A stretch of DNA of 64,000 nt from Breoghania sp. (GTDB lineage: Bacteria > Pseudomonadota > Alphaproteobacteria > Rhizobiales > Stappiaceae). A model generated the notes under the pieces. It saw only the letters and a program-made list of their open reading frames with translations, made no database searches and was not told the DNA's origin. A program made the position numbers and the translations under genes. This document shows positions 49,981 through 60,500 of the stretch, piece after piece. The stretch's first letter is position 1, and every line of letters begins with the position of its first letter. The stretch lies in the NCBI RefSeq assembly GCF_030066895.1, contig NZ_JASJAV010000030.1:62001-126000 (forward strand), given 5' to 3'.

Positions 49981-50693
49981 GCAAGAGACTGCCGAGGACA
50001 TCGCAGCAGACATTGAACGATCTGCGCAATACCGCAAGAGACACGCTGGAGGAGGAAAAGGCGACAGCTCTCGCATCGGCGGAAAATTCAGGCTCGGAGG
50101 CAGCAGCGGCGGGGACGAATGCCGATGGCCCGAAGCGCCGAAACCCGACAGAACCGGATCCGGCTGGACACCAGAACGAGGCCGCTGCGACGTCTGGCCC
50201 TGACAGCGAGGGGGCCGCGCGGAAGGCGGTGGCCCCTCGCACAGAGGGTGCTCTCACAATGCCGAACCATGCCGCCGTCAGTGACAATCCGATCGTGATG
50301 AACAAGGCCGCCTTCCTGACGTCGGCGGGGCAGCTGATCGTCGAACGTCATGCAAATTTCGCCACCGTCGCCGGGCTGATCCCGCTGCCGTGGGTCGACC
50401 TTGCCGCGATTACGGCCATTGTCGACCGGATGCTGCGCAAGCTGGCGCGCCTCCACGGCAAGCGTCTCGACGGCGAGCGCAGCAAGCAGCTTGCGGCCGC
50501 GATGCTGACGGGCATGGCCGCGCCGGGGATTGCCAGCTTCACCACGACCGGACTTTTCCGCGTAACGATCGGGCAGCATTTCATTGGCAGCACCATCACT
50601 TCCATTTCCGCTGCCGTACTCGTGCGCGTTGTCGGAAAAATCTATCTCACGCATCTGCGAGAAGAGGACAGTAGCCCGGTTATTAATGCGTAA
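49977..50693 (+). CDS. DUF697 membrane-associated protein 1
   Basis: 238 residues. The first 110 residues are charged and low-complexity (KATALASAENSGSEAAAAG). The C-terminal part is a DUF697 domain: LIVERHANFATVAGLIPLPW, VDLAAITAIVDRMLRKLARL, LTGMAAPGIASFTTTGLFRV, GQHFIGSTITSISAAVLVRV. Two or three hydrophobic stretches suggest membrane association. DUF697 domains occur in YcjF-like and GTPase-linked proteins but their biochemical role is unknown. ATGA overlap with the ParA-like gene indicates a coupled pair. Confidence 0.72.
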   Translation: MSKRLPRTSQQTLNDLRNTARDTLEEEKATALASAENSGSEAAAAGTNADGPKRRNPTEPDPAGHQNEAAATSGPDSEGAARKAVAPRTEGALTMPNHAAVSDNPIVMNKAAFLTSAGQLIVERHANFATVAGLIPLPWVDLAAITAIVDRMLRKLARLHGKRLDGERSKQLAAAMLTGMAAPGIASFTTTGLFRVTIGQHFIGSTITSISAAVLVRVVGKIYLTHLREEDSSPVINA

Positions 50694-50852
50694 TTTTCCC
50701 TAATTACAGCGGTTAAAACGTGTTAACTCTTTTCATTTACCACCAGAAATAGTATATTCTTCTGTGAGCTGTATGCCTTTCGGAAATGCAGGCACCTTCA
50801 CTCTGATCGGGCCGTTAATAGATCTGGCCCGAGTTGATCTCAGGAGATTTCT

Positions 50853-51437
50853 ATGGCGAGCAAAGCTACCGCGAGCACTGCCGAAAAGCCCATCGAAGAA
50901 GCGGTCGATGAGGCTGCGATCGAGCAGGGTCTCGAATTCGACACCACGCGTGGCCTCACGGCCGACAACCTCATCAAGGATTACGTGATCGCGTCGGTTG
51001 CCGCGAGCATCGTTCCAGTTGCCTTCCTCGATATCGCGGCGGTCATCGGAATTCAGCTCCGCATGATCCAGAAGCTTTCCCAGCTCTACGGCAAGCCGTT
51101 TTCCGAGCGGCTCGGCCGCAAGGCGATCTACGCGCTTGCAGGCGGCGTGCTCGGCTACGGCGCCGGATACGTGGTGGCCGCCAGCGCGACCAAGATGATC
51201 CCCGGCATCGGCTGGATGGTCGGAATGGTGTCCCTGCCCGTGGTGGTGGGCGCTTCGACCTACGCCGTCGGCCGCTCCATCATGCAGCATTACGAGAACG
51301 GCGGCACGCTGCGGAACTTCAGCGCGGGCAAGATGCGCGCGTTCTACAAGGAGCAGTTCGAGAAGGGCAAGGATCTCGCCCGCAAAACCAAGGCCGCGGC
51401 GAAAGCCGAGAGCGTGGCAGAGGAAGCCGCGTCCTGA
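50853..51437 (+). CDS. DUF697 membrane-associated protein 2
   Basis: 194 residues, intact. After a short acidic head (EEAVDEAAIEQGLEFDTTRG) comes IKDYVIASVAASIVPVAFLD, IAAVIGIQLRMIQKLSQLYG, KPFSERLGRKAIYALAGGVL, GYGAGYVVAASATKMIPGIG, WMVGMVSLPVVVGASTYAVG, and a Lys/Ala-rich tail. Same domain as the preceding gene, with the matching P-x-x-x-x-D-x-x-A-x-x-x-x-Q/V pattern, so they are paralogues. A terminator follows at 51467. It probably inserts in or lies on the inner membrane. Confidence 0.78.
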   Translation: MASKATASTAEKPIEEAVDEAAIEQGLEFDTTRGLTADNLIKDYVIASVAASIVPVAFLDIAAVIGIQLRMIQKLSQLYGKPFSERLGRKAIYALAGGVLGYGAGYVVAASATKMIPGIGWMVGMVSLPVVVGASTYAVGRSIMQHYENGGTLRNFSAGKMRAFYKEQFEKGKDLARKTKAAAKAESVAEEAAS

Positions 51438-51466
51438 TCTTTCGAACAGCACCGGGAATGCGAAAT

Positions 51467-51498
51467 ACGCCGCTTCGTGAAAATGGGGCGGCGTTTTT
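51467..51498 (+). terminator. Rho-independent terminator after the second DUF697 gene
   Basis: ACGCCGC, a 14-nt loop, GCGGCGT followed by TTTT, 30 bases after the stop codon. Confidence 0.75.
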
Positions 51499-51540
51499 GT
51501 TTGTCGGAGATGGATGGGTCGTGGTGGGGTTCGGTCGGGA

Positions 51541-51895
51541 GGTCCATCCTTTCGATATGGCGCTGCGCGCCTCCTCAGGATGACGTTGTGGGGATGTTGC
51601 CCACCCCCCCCACACTCGGACACGTCATCCGGAAAGGCAGGCACGGAAGAGCCCCTTGCTCATGGCTGTCATCCCTGCGCAGGCGGGGATCCAGTAACCA
51701 CAGGATCGGCTTTCGAGCATGATCGGCTGCGTCTCTGGAATGCTGGGTTCCCGCCCTACGCGGGGATGACAATCGTGCTTGTGTCAGCTTGGCGACGTTG
51801 GACGCGAAGATCAAAAGCGAATGGGGTGAGCACGCCCTCGAGCTAGGCTCTGAAGGTGGCCCAAAGCGCCGTCTCGAAGGGATGGGCCACGCAAT
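51541..51895. repeat. RIME-like element split by a second hairpin element
   Basis: Left arm GGTCCATCCTTTCGATATGG and CGCCTCCTCAGGATGACG; right arm AGCGCCGTCTCGAAGGGATG GGCC. The arms are about 300 bases apart, not about 90 as in the other copies, because other repeated DNA, including the element at 51668-51771, lies between them. Both arms have drifted from the other copies. Confidence 0.75.
51668..51771. repeat. Hairpin element with GTCATCCC...GGGGATGAC ends
   Basis: Left arm GTCATCCCTGCGCAGGCGGG ATCCAGT, right arm TGCTGGGTTCCCGCCCTACG CGGGGATGAC: the ends are inverted repeats, as in the short palindromic repeats with GGGATCCAGT/CTGGGTTCCCGC cores common in alphaproteobacteria. Nested inside the RIME-like element. 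Confidence 0.8.
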
Positions 51896-51938
51896 CGAAC
51901 CACGCGCATAACAAGCACAACAGCGCCAATGACCGCCG

Positions 51939-52145
51939 TCAGATCCGGCGTTTCTTGCAGCCGCAGATGGGGCGGCACCATTGGTCGCCGGCCAGCAGGA
52001 CGATGATCCCCACCACCGGGCTGAAGACAAAGGCGATCAGGAAGTTGCCGATGAAGCCGAAGCGCGTGTTGCGGCCCAGCACGCCGATAATCCAGCTCGC
52101 CAGAACCCAGAGCAGGAATATCCAGGGGTTCACGATTATGGTCAT
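51939..52145 (-). CDS. Small two-helix membrane protein
   Basis: 68 residues. MTIIVNPWIFLLWVLASWII and FGFIGNFLIAFVFSPVVGII are two hydrophobic helices; the C-terminus is short and basic with two cysteines (WCRPICGCKKRRI, three Cys in all). It looks like other short membrane proteins with a GxxG and P between two helices, such as YqaE/Pmp3-like peptides, but I do not recognise it as one. The ATG overlaps the stop of the upstream binding-protein gene (ATGA), so its translation is coupled. Confidence 0.65.
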   Translation of the reverse strand: MTIIVNPWIFLLWVLASWIIGVLGRNTRFGFIGNFLIAFVFSPVVGIIVLLAGDQWCRPICGCKKRRI

Positions 52146-53545
52146 TGGCCATTCCTCTCCATGTCCAAGGAATGTTCCCCATAGTCGGCCCCGGCTTGCA
52201 CGGCGGATGGGGCGGCGGGGTCGCTTCCCTCGACTTTGCGCGAATAGCTGCCGGAGCCGAAATTCCGCTCCAACGGGATCTTGATGGCCGAGACCGTGTG
52301 AAAAGCGGTCCCGTCGTGCCGTACGATATAGATTTCAGTATCGGTAATCAGGCCGTTGCGGTCAAACACCAGCGGGCACGTCACGCCGACGAAGGGCCGC
52401 TTGTAACGCGCGATCTTCAACGTATCGGAGACACGATCCGCATCTATCGTCCGCGCCCGGTTCACGGCATCGCGCACCAGCATGGTTGAATCGTAGCCCA
52501 GCACCGCGTTCCGATCCGGCAGGCCGCCGAAGGCATCGCCGTATTGCTGGATGAAGGCCTTGGCGCGCTCGGAAACCGTGCTGTCGCGATCATAGAACGA
52601 AACGCCGAAGACGTCTCTCATCCCCTCCTTGCCGACCGTCTTCTCGATCACGTCGGAGAACATGTATTCCATGCCGAAGACGGGCACGTCGAGCCCGAGA
52701 TTGCGCGCGCGCTTGATGAATTCCGCCGTTTCCGACAGAGATGAGGAGACGACGAAGAAGGCGTCGAAATCCGTTCGCTTGAACAACTTGTTGTCCAGAA
52801 TGAACATCAGGAGATCGTCGATGGAGCGGCTCGTGCCCGACAGGTAGCTGCGGAAGACGACGGTGGCTCCGGCCCTGGTGATCGTCTCGGTGAAGAAGTT
52901 CGAGGATTCCTTCCCGTAGTCCGACTTGTCGGACAGGATGATGAAGCGGCTGTATCCGTGCTTCAGCGCGTAGGTGCCGATCAAGTTCGCATTCAGCTCG
53001 TTGTCTGGCCGTAGGGCGAAGACCGTTTCGAAAGAATGGTTGGTCAGCGAGGTCGCCGTGGCGTGGGTCGCCATGAACAGCACGTTGTTGCGCGCGTAGA
53101 CCGAACTCGCGGTTATCGCCGTATCGGACTTTTCGTGCCCGACGACCGCCACGAGATTGCGGGAATGCGCGATGCCGTCGGACAGTTTCAGGGTCTTTGC
53201 GACCGTCGTTTCCAGCTCGGTCTTGGAGGTGATCTTGTCTTCGCACACGAGCCCCAGATCGAGCTCCTTGCCCAGAACCTTTTCGGGGCTGGCGTTGATA
53301 TGTTCCACCGCCAGCTCCACCCCGTGCAGGAAGCTGCTCTCCTCGCGGTCGTCGGCATAGACGGCGATCAGCGAGTAGTTGTCGTCTTGCTTGCCGAAGA
53401 GACCGGCAAAGATCCGCTCCATGGCGGGCGCGAAAACGAAAAGCCCACCGGCCACGATCAAAAGCGGCAGGCCGAGCAAAAGCCGCCTCCGGGTGCGGGA
53501 GGCCTTTTTCTTTTCCTGATCTTTCGGCACGACCTCCACCATCAC
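52142..53545 (-). CDS. Membrane-tethered type 1 periplasmic binding protein
   Basis: 467 residues, intact. A basic N-terminus (KDQEKKKASRTRRRLLLG) precedes one helix LPLLIVAGGLFVFAPAMERI with no cleavage site in sight, so the protein is likely anchored. The rest is a Leu/Ile/Val-type binding fold: SLIAVYADDREESSFLHGVE, LAVEHINASPEKVLGKELDL, NLVAVVGHEKSDTAITASSV, YSRFIILSDKSDYGKESSNF, DAFFVVSSSLSETAEFIKRA, AVLGYDSTMLVRDAVNRART, GVTCPLVFDRNGLITDTEIY. No ABC permease or ATPase is adjacent, so it may act as a sensor for an unknown ligand. Start GTG at 53545 or ATG at 53542. Confidence 0.78.
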   Translation of the reverse strand: MMVEVVPKDQEKKKASRTRRRLLLGLPLLIVAGGLFVFAPAMERIFAGLFGKQDDNYSLIAVYADDREESSFLHGVELAVEHINASPEKVLGKELDLGLVCEDKITSKTELETTVAKTLKLSDGIAHSRNLVAVVGHEKSDTAITASSVYARNNVLFMATHATATSLTNHSFETVFALRPDNELNANLIGTYALKHGYSRFIILSDKSDYGKESSNFFTETITRAGATVVFRSYLSGTSRSIDDLLMFILDNKLFKRTDFDAFFVVSSSLSETAEFIKRARNLGLDVPVFGMEYMFSDVIEKTVGKEGMRDVFGVSFYDRDSTVSERAKAFIQQYGDAFGGLPDRNAVLGYDSTMLVRDAVNRARTIDADRVSDTLKIARYKRPFVGVTCPLVFDRNGLITDTEIYIVRHDGTAFHTVSAIKIPLERNFGSGSYSRKVEGSDPAAPSAVQAGADYGEHSLDMERNGQ

Positions 53546-53547
53546 GG

Positions 53548-54414
53548 CTATCGGTCGCTGCCGAGAATGAGCGGCAGGCCGTCCTTGCCGGAGCCGATCA
53601 CCACGGTCTTGGAATTGGGCGACGTCGCCAGTTCCTTGGTCGCCTGAACGCCCTGCCAGCGCAGTAGGTCCTCCGTCAGGCTCTTCTTGACGATGTCCTG
53701 GTACTTGCGGATGCCCTCCGCCTCGATCGCCTTGCGCTCGGCTTCCTTCTGCTCAATTTCCAGACGGTACCTGTAGGCCTTCTGTTCTTCTGACAGCGTG
53801 AGCTTGCGCTCGATCGCCAGCTTCACGGCCTGCGGCAGCTCCACGTTGCGCACCAGCACGTTGTCGACGATGACATAGCGCTCCTCGACGCCGGTCAGGC
53901 TGCTGATGACGACGGATTCAAGGAAGCCCAGCTGGCTGGTATAGACCTCCTCCGGGGTGTACTGGCCGACCACGCGACGCAGGACCGCCTCGGTTTCCGG
54001 AAAGACGACCTTGTCGAGATATTCCGGCCCGACGGTGACGTGCAGCAGGGGAAGGAGCCGCAGGTCCGGCTTGTAACGCACTGCGATCTGAAGCTCAATC
54101 GGCAGCCCGTCCTTGGTCAGCATCGTGTAGTTGCGTTCCTTGGTCTGCAGCCGGACGTTGTAGATGTACATCTGGTTCCACGGCCAGAGGATGTGCAGAC
54201 CTTCGCCGTAGATCCGGCTCATCTCCGTGCCCGAGACCCAGCGGTAGAGAACGCCCGCCTCGCCGGAATGAACCGTAACGACGATCCTGTTCCACAACAG
54301 CGCCAGAGCGAGACCGATTGCGACGAGGAAAATGAGAAAATAGAGCTGAAACCGGCGTTGGCAATCACCTTTCAACGCGTTTTCGTATTCATCGAATTCG
54401 TCGTCATAAGCCAT
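53548..54414 (-). CDS. SPFH/prohibitin-family membrane protein
   Basis: 288 residues, intact. One N-terminal helix (FQLYFLIFLVAIGLALALLW), then the SPFH domain: GEAGVLYRWVSGTEMSRIYG, EGLHILWPWNQMYIYNVRLQ, ERNYTMLTKDGLPIELQIAV, VVFPETEAVLRRVVGQYTPE, VDNVLVRNVELPQAVKLAIE, and a coiled-coil C-terminus rich in Glu and Lys (RLEIEQKEAERKAIEAEGIR), ending VIGSGKDGLPLILGSDR. Such proteins form ring-like scaffolds at the membrane. It precedes the tethered binding protein by a few bases and the small membrane protein after that, so the three form one operon. Confidence 0.85.
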   Translation of the reverse strand: MAYDDEFDEYENALKGDCQRRFQLYFLIFLVAIGLALALLWNRIVVTVHSGEAGVLYRWVSGTEMSRIYGEGLHILWPWNQMYIYNVRLQTKERNYTMLTKDGLPIELQIAVRYKPDLRLLPLLHVTVGPEYLDKVVFPETEAVLRRVVGQYTPEEVYTSQLGFLESVVISSLTGVEERYVIVDNVLVRNVELPQAVKLAIERKLTLSEEQKAYRYRLEIEQKEAERKAIEAEGIRKYQDIVKKSLTEDLLRWQGVQATKELATSPNSKTVVIGSGKDGLPLILGSDR

Positions 54415-54582
54415 TCGGCCAGCTCACCTCATCAGATGCAGGGAGAACTTTGGCTATAAGATTAGTCCCGTCTGAAATCTAGTACGCAACTTGTTCGAAT
54501 ATAACCGTTTTACCGATCTTCCACCTTTAATACACGCAGCTATTTCGTCCCACCGACGAACGACCACGTAATTCACCGGACT

Positions 54583-57500
54583 TCAGACAGAACCAGTCCG
54601 GACCAGTTGCGGATCGCCGGTCAGGCTTTCGCAGATCTCCGGCACCCACGCATCCAGAGCCGGCGCTCTCAGCACCGAATAGTGATCGGCCTCAACGCGA
54701 CAGACCTTCGGCGTAACGCAGGTGAGCGCCGCCCAACTCTCGGTAAAATCGCGTTTCAGGCCACCGAGCGCGCGCACCAACGTCAACGGAGCGCTGCAAG
54801 CTTGCGGCTCGTAGGCCCTGAGGAGTGCGAAATTCGCCGAGAACACCGCCAGCAGGCACCTGACGTCCTCCTCCCCGGCACCGGGAAACGCGACCTGGAA
54901 TTGCGGCAGGGAACGCACGACCTCGACGACATCCTGATCGGGCGCGAGCACCATCTCGGCACCGAAGAGATCGCGGACAAAGGCCTGCCGGCAGCGCAGG
55001 TCGATATCGTCGTCGCCCGCCTCGGACGAGGCTTCAAGTTCCCGGATATCCGCCGGCGTATAGCTGTCGATGAGGCCGAGGAAGGACACCGCCTCGCCCG
55101 CCGCCTCCAGATGGCGCGCCATCTCGAAGGCGATGGCGCCGCCGAGCGACCAGCCGGCAAGCCGATAGGGGCCGTGGCCCTGCAGTTTCCGGATCTGGCC
55201 GCAATAGCGCGCGGCCATGGCCTCGATTCTGTCGGTGCGCACGCCCTCCCCCGGCTCAAGCCCCTCGGCACGCACGCCGTAGACGGGGATATCGACCGGA
55301 AGCGCATCGAGAAGCGGCCGGTAGCAGGTCAGGGTTCCGCCGATCGGATGGATCAGGAACAGCGGCGGAGCGACCCGTTCTCCCGAGGCCCGATCGGGCT
55401 GTCGGAGGGAGACAACGAGCGGGATCTCGTCCGGCGTTTTCGTCTCCGCGCCCGCACCGCTCACGCCGCGAGCACGCAGCAAACGGCCTTGCGCGGCGAT
55501 CGTGGCCGCGCCGGAGAGATCGGAAACCGACAGGGCGCAGCCGAAGGCTTGCTGAATGCGGCTGAGGAGCCGGACTGTCAGCAAGCTGTGACCTCCGGCT
55601 TGCGCGAAGTCGTCATCGATCCCGAGCCCGGCTTCCTCCCGACCCAGAACCGCGCCCCAGATCTGCCGAAGCATGCGTTCCAGACCGTCGCGCGGCGGCC
55701 GAGCGGACTGAGCCTCTTGCGCATCCCCCGTTTCGTGGCGCCGCAGGGCAATGCGGTCGATCTTGCCGCTGACGGTTTTCGGCAGCCGGTCGAGCCGAAC
55801 CCAGACGGAGGGCACCATGTGTGCGGGCAGGCTGTGCGCCAACTGTTCCTTCAGATCCAGATCGCCGAGGCTTCCGTCCATTCCCCCGAGAAAGGCCGTC
55901 AGAACCGGGTCCCCGACCCTGTTCCGCTCCACAAGCACCGCCGCCTCGCCAACACCGCAGGCACCAAGCGCCGCCTCGACTTCCCCCAGTTCGATCCGGT
56001 AGCCACGGATCTTGACCTGATCGTCGATGCGGCCGTGGAATTCCACCTGCCCGCCGCTATTGGGGCGGAAACAGGCCAGATCGCCCGTGGCGTAGAGGCG
56101 GATGTCACGGTCCGCGATGCGATGGGTGCAGAACTTCGCCGCCGTCAGATCCGGGCGACCGTGATAGCCCGGCGCAAGACGGTCGCCGCCCAGATACAAC
56201 TCGCCGACGATCCCGTCGGGCACGAGGTTGCCGTCTCCATCGAGAATGTAGATTTCGACGCCCGGCAGCGGCCTGCCGATCGGGACGGCGTCGGTCGCTT
56301 TATTCGGTTTCACGTCATGGGTGAGCGCGGTGATCGTCGCTTCCGTCGGCCCGTAGGCGTTGACGAGCCGTATTCGCGCAAAAGCGCTCCTTCCCCAGAG
56401 ATCGACAACCTCGCGCGACAGGGCCTCACCGCCGACGATCACCAACCTCAAGGGCAAGGCAGGCAGCGCGGCCTCCCGGCTTTGCCAGGCGCGCAGCAAT
56501 TCGTGCAGGTAGACCGGCGGCAGGTCCGCGACCGTGATGGCCTTGTCGGCGAGCCAGGCGTGGAAAGCTTCCGGCGTCTGCAAGCCTTCCGGGCGAAGTT
56601 CCAGCGAGCCGCCGACGGTGAGGACGGGCAGGATCTGCTCAAGCGCCGTATCCACCGAGGCGGACGCGAATTGCAGTACGACGTCATCGACAGATAGCCC
56701 GTATTCGCGCGCAACGATCTGGCAATGGCGGGACAGCGCCTCGTGGGATATGACCACGCCCTTCGGCATGCCGGTCGAGCCGGAGGTATAGATGATATAG
56801 GCAGGGTCGTCCGGGCCAATTTCGACTGTGGGAAGCCTGGCGAAGCGGTCAAACAATCCGACGTTCTCGCGATCGAGATCGATGACGGGCACGTCTGCCA
56901 GCCCCTGAAGGCGGGCGGCATTTGCCCCCTTCGTCAGCACGAAGGAAGCTCCGGCGTCGCTCAGGATATGGGTCAGGCGCTCGTCGGGGAATTCCGGATC
57001 GAGCGGCACCCAGACGGCACCGCTTGCGAGCACCGCCAGAAGGGCGGCGATGGCATCGGGTTCGCGACCGAGCAGCACGGCGACCCGGTCGCCGTGCTTA
57101 ACGCCGTGCCTTTGCAGCGACAGCGCAATCCTCCGGGTGCGAACGGCAAGGCGCTTGTAGGAGAGACGGCCCGCTTCCGCTGAAACGGCAACCGCACCGG
57201 GGGTTTTGCGCGCCCGGTCGAAAACCAGATCGTGCGCAAGGGTTGCGGAGGTCTCGACATCCCGCGTCCGGCTCCAATGATGAAGCGCCCGGTCGGTCTC
57301 GGACTTCGTCAGCATGGGAACGGAGAAGAGCGGTTCGGCTTGCCCCTTGGCAAGGGCCTCAAGCAGCAGGCGATAGTGATGCAACATGCGCTCCATAGTG
57401 CCGCGGGCAAACGAATTGGCATCGAAATTGGTGATGACAAGCGCACCATCGGGAGCGTTTTGCACCTCGATGCCGAACTCCGTGTCGCCGGCCTGCCGGA

Positions 57501-60500
57501 TGGAGGGGAGCAGGCGGATATCGCCGCTCGCAACGCTCGAAAGTCCGGTCAGCTCAGCGCCGAAGCTCTGGTAGGCGAAGGTCACCTGATAGGGCGAGTC
57601 ACCGGACGCCGTGCCACCGAGCTCGCGGGCGATGCGGGCAAAGGGATAGTCGGAATGGGCCAACCCCTCCGCGAGGTCGACATGGACGCGGGCCGCCCAG
57701 TCGCTCAAGCTCAAGTTCGGCTCAAGAGCGAGGCGCAGGGCGACCATGTTGGCGCAAAAACCAAGCGTTTCGGCAAAACGACGGGCGGGACGGCGCAGCG
57801 TCGGGATGCCGATCACCAGATCGCGTTCGCCGGTGTAGCGGTAAAGCAGGCCCGAGAAGGCACTCAGGTAAAGCGCGGCCTGGCTTATGCCAAGCGCTTT
57901 CGCCGTCTCGCAAAAACGGGCCGTCAGATCACGCGAGAGTTTCAGATCGAGGTTCTCTCCGGCAGTGATCGTCTTGCGGGTCGCGCCGCTGATCGTCGGC
58001 AGTCTGAGATCGGGCAAGGGATCCCGGAGCTTCTCCAGCCAGTAGGATTTCTGGGCGTCGCCTTCATCGGAGGTCGTGACCTGCTCCTCCCAGGCGACAA
58101 AATCGGCGTAGTCGGCCGCATCACCGTGCCCTCGCGGTGCGGGCTCGCCTCTCGCGAAACGCTCATAGGCCTGCCAGAGATCACGGCTCATCACGGCGGA
58201 GGAGACGCCGTCGGTGACGATGTGATGGGCCGTCAGGAGCACGACGCTCGTGTCCGGTTCGAGCCTGCCGCCGAAAACGAGATCGATACGGAAGACGCCC
58301 TTTGAGAGATCGAAGGGGATGGCGGCGCGACGGCGCAGGAAGGCTTCGCTCTCCAGTTCCTTGGGAAGCGCAACAGAGTTGATTTCAACCACGTCCGGAC
58401 GCGGCACCAGCACCGGCTCGCCCGCCTCCTCTTCGAACCGGGTCGCCAAGATCGGGTATTCGCCGGTTAGCCAATCGACCGCCTTTGCCAGCGACGCGCG
58501 GTCGAGCGAGCGGCAGAGATAGGCCATCGGCACGTTGTAATCGCCGCTTTGCGGGTAAAGCGACTGGAGCACCCAGAGCCCCTTCTGGGCTTCTCCGAGC
58601 GGCCGCCGCGACGGGGTCTCGCGGGCTTGCGGTGCGAAGACGGCCGGAGCCACTGACGCACCAAGGCTTTCCAGTCGGGCGGCGAGGCTTTGCGGCGTCG
58701 GGTGGGCCTCCATGTCGGCCTGCGTCAGGGCCGCACCATATGCATCCTCGATGGAATAGACGAGCCGCATCCGCGCCATGGAATCGACGCCGAGGCTCTC
58801 GAAATCCGCATCGGCGGGAATGTCGTCCACCGGGCAGCCGAGTTCCGCCGCCAGTATCCGGCGGATAAAATCGAGCGCGCTCTCCTTGTCCCCGGCCTCG
58901 GGGGCCACATCTTCGATTTCCTCGCTGGGTGCAACGACGGGAACCGTTTTCAGCCAATGGCGTTCGCGCTTGAAGGGATAGCCGGGGAGCACGAGCATGG
59001 GACCGGAGCGCTCGTCGTCCTGGGGACTGAGGGCGGCGATTGCCTCGACAGGCTCGACGAAGGCCGGATCTTCCAGTTTGCGGATCAGGTCTTCGGTGCT
59101 TGAGGCCACGAACGTTACCTTGCAGTCGAAGCTTTCGCGCCCCAGACGCAGCGTTCGGGACAAGGCCGCAAGCGAAAGATCTTGGTTCGCGCGCAGATGA
59201 CGGACCAATGCGGCCCGGAGATCGACCAGCTGGTCTTCGGTGCGCGCGGAGACGGGGAAAAGACGCGACTTCACGGCTTCCGGCGATGCCTTGGACGTCT
59301 CGACCTTCGGGGCTTCTTCCAGAATGAGATGGACGTTGGAGCCGCCCGCGCCGAAAGAACTGATCGTCGCGCGCCGTGGCTCCTGTCCGTTCGGCCCGAC
59401 AGGCGCGGGCCACGGGGCAAGCTCCGTCTGCGGCCGGAAGACGGTTCCCCGGAAGGCCTCGGGCGCTCCGTTCTTGACGAAGGAGGGAAACAGTTCGCGG
59501 TGCTCGAATTGCAGCAGCACCTTGGCAAGCTGGGCAAGCCCGGAGGCACCTTCCGCGTGGCCCATGTTGGTCTTGACGGAACCGATGGCCGGACGTGCGC
59601 CCTCAGCCTTCGAGAAGGCTTCCGTGAGCGAGCGCAGTTCGATGGCATCGCCGATCTGCGAGCCGGTGGCCGCGACCTCCACATAGCCGATGGTTGCCGG
59701 GTCGATCCCGGCCCTCTCGAATGCGTCTTCGAGGAGGTGAACCTGTGCGTCCACGTTCGGCACGGCGTAACCGGCTGAATGACCGGCGTGATTGGCGAGG
59801 TTGCCCTTGATCACCGCAAGGATGCGGTCGCCGTCGACCATCGCATCCGCCTGAGGCTTCAGCAGCACCGCGCCAACGCCCTCGGCGGGCAGATACCCTG
59901 CTCCACCTGAAAAGGCGCGCGCATCCGGGTTGCCCGCAACGAGCCCGGCGCGGCTCAGGGCCTCGTATTTGCCGGGGTGAATGGAGAGATTGACCCCGCC
60001 CGCAACCGCCAGCCGACATTCGCCCAAACGCAGGCTCTGGCAGGCCTGATGCACCGCCTGAAGCCCCGACGAACACATGCTGTCGAGCGCAACGCTCGGG
60101 CCCTGCAGATCGAAGAAGAAGGACGTGCGGTTGGCAATCCCCGAATAGGAGGACAGCGCCAGAAGCGCGCGGGTTTCGAGTTCCGTGGCAAGGCCCGGAT
60201 ACTGGTTGTACATGGTACCGACGAAGACGCCGACGCGCTTGTCGTAATGCTCGGCAAGGTACGGCCGCGTGTGCCCGACACGCTCGAAAAGGTGCCAGGT
60301 CGTTTGAAGAAACAACCGTTCCTGCGGGTCGCTCAGATCCGCATCGCGGGGCGTGAAGCCGAAGAACCCGGCATCGAAGCAATCGACATCGGAGAGGAAC
60401 GCGCCCCACTTGCAGTAGCTTGCCCCCGGCTCGCCCCTTCGCGGCGAATAGCGCGGCACGAGATCCTGACGGTCGGCGGGGATTTCGGTGACGCAATCGC

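Noticed and set aside
54607..56697. A 696-codon open frame on the plus strand opposite the PKS-NRPS
   Set aside because: It mirrors the adenylation and thioesterase region in a GC-rich gene, has no family features and no ribosome binding site; it is a shadow frame.
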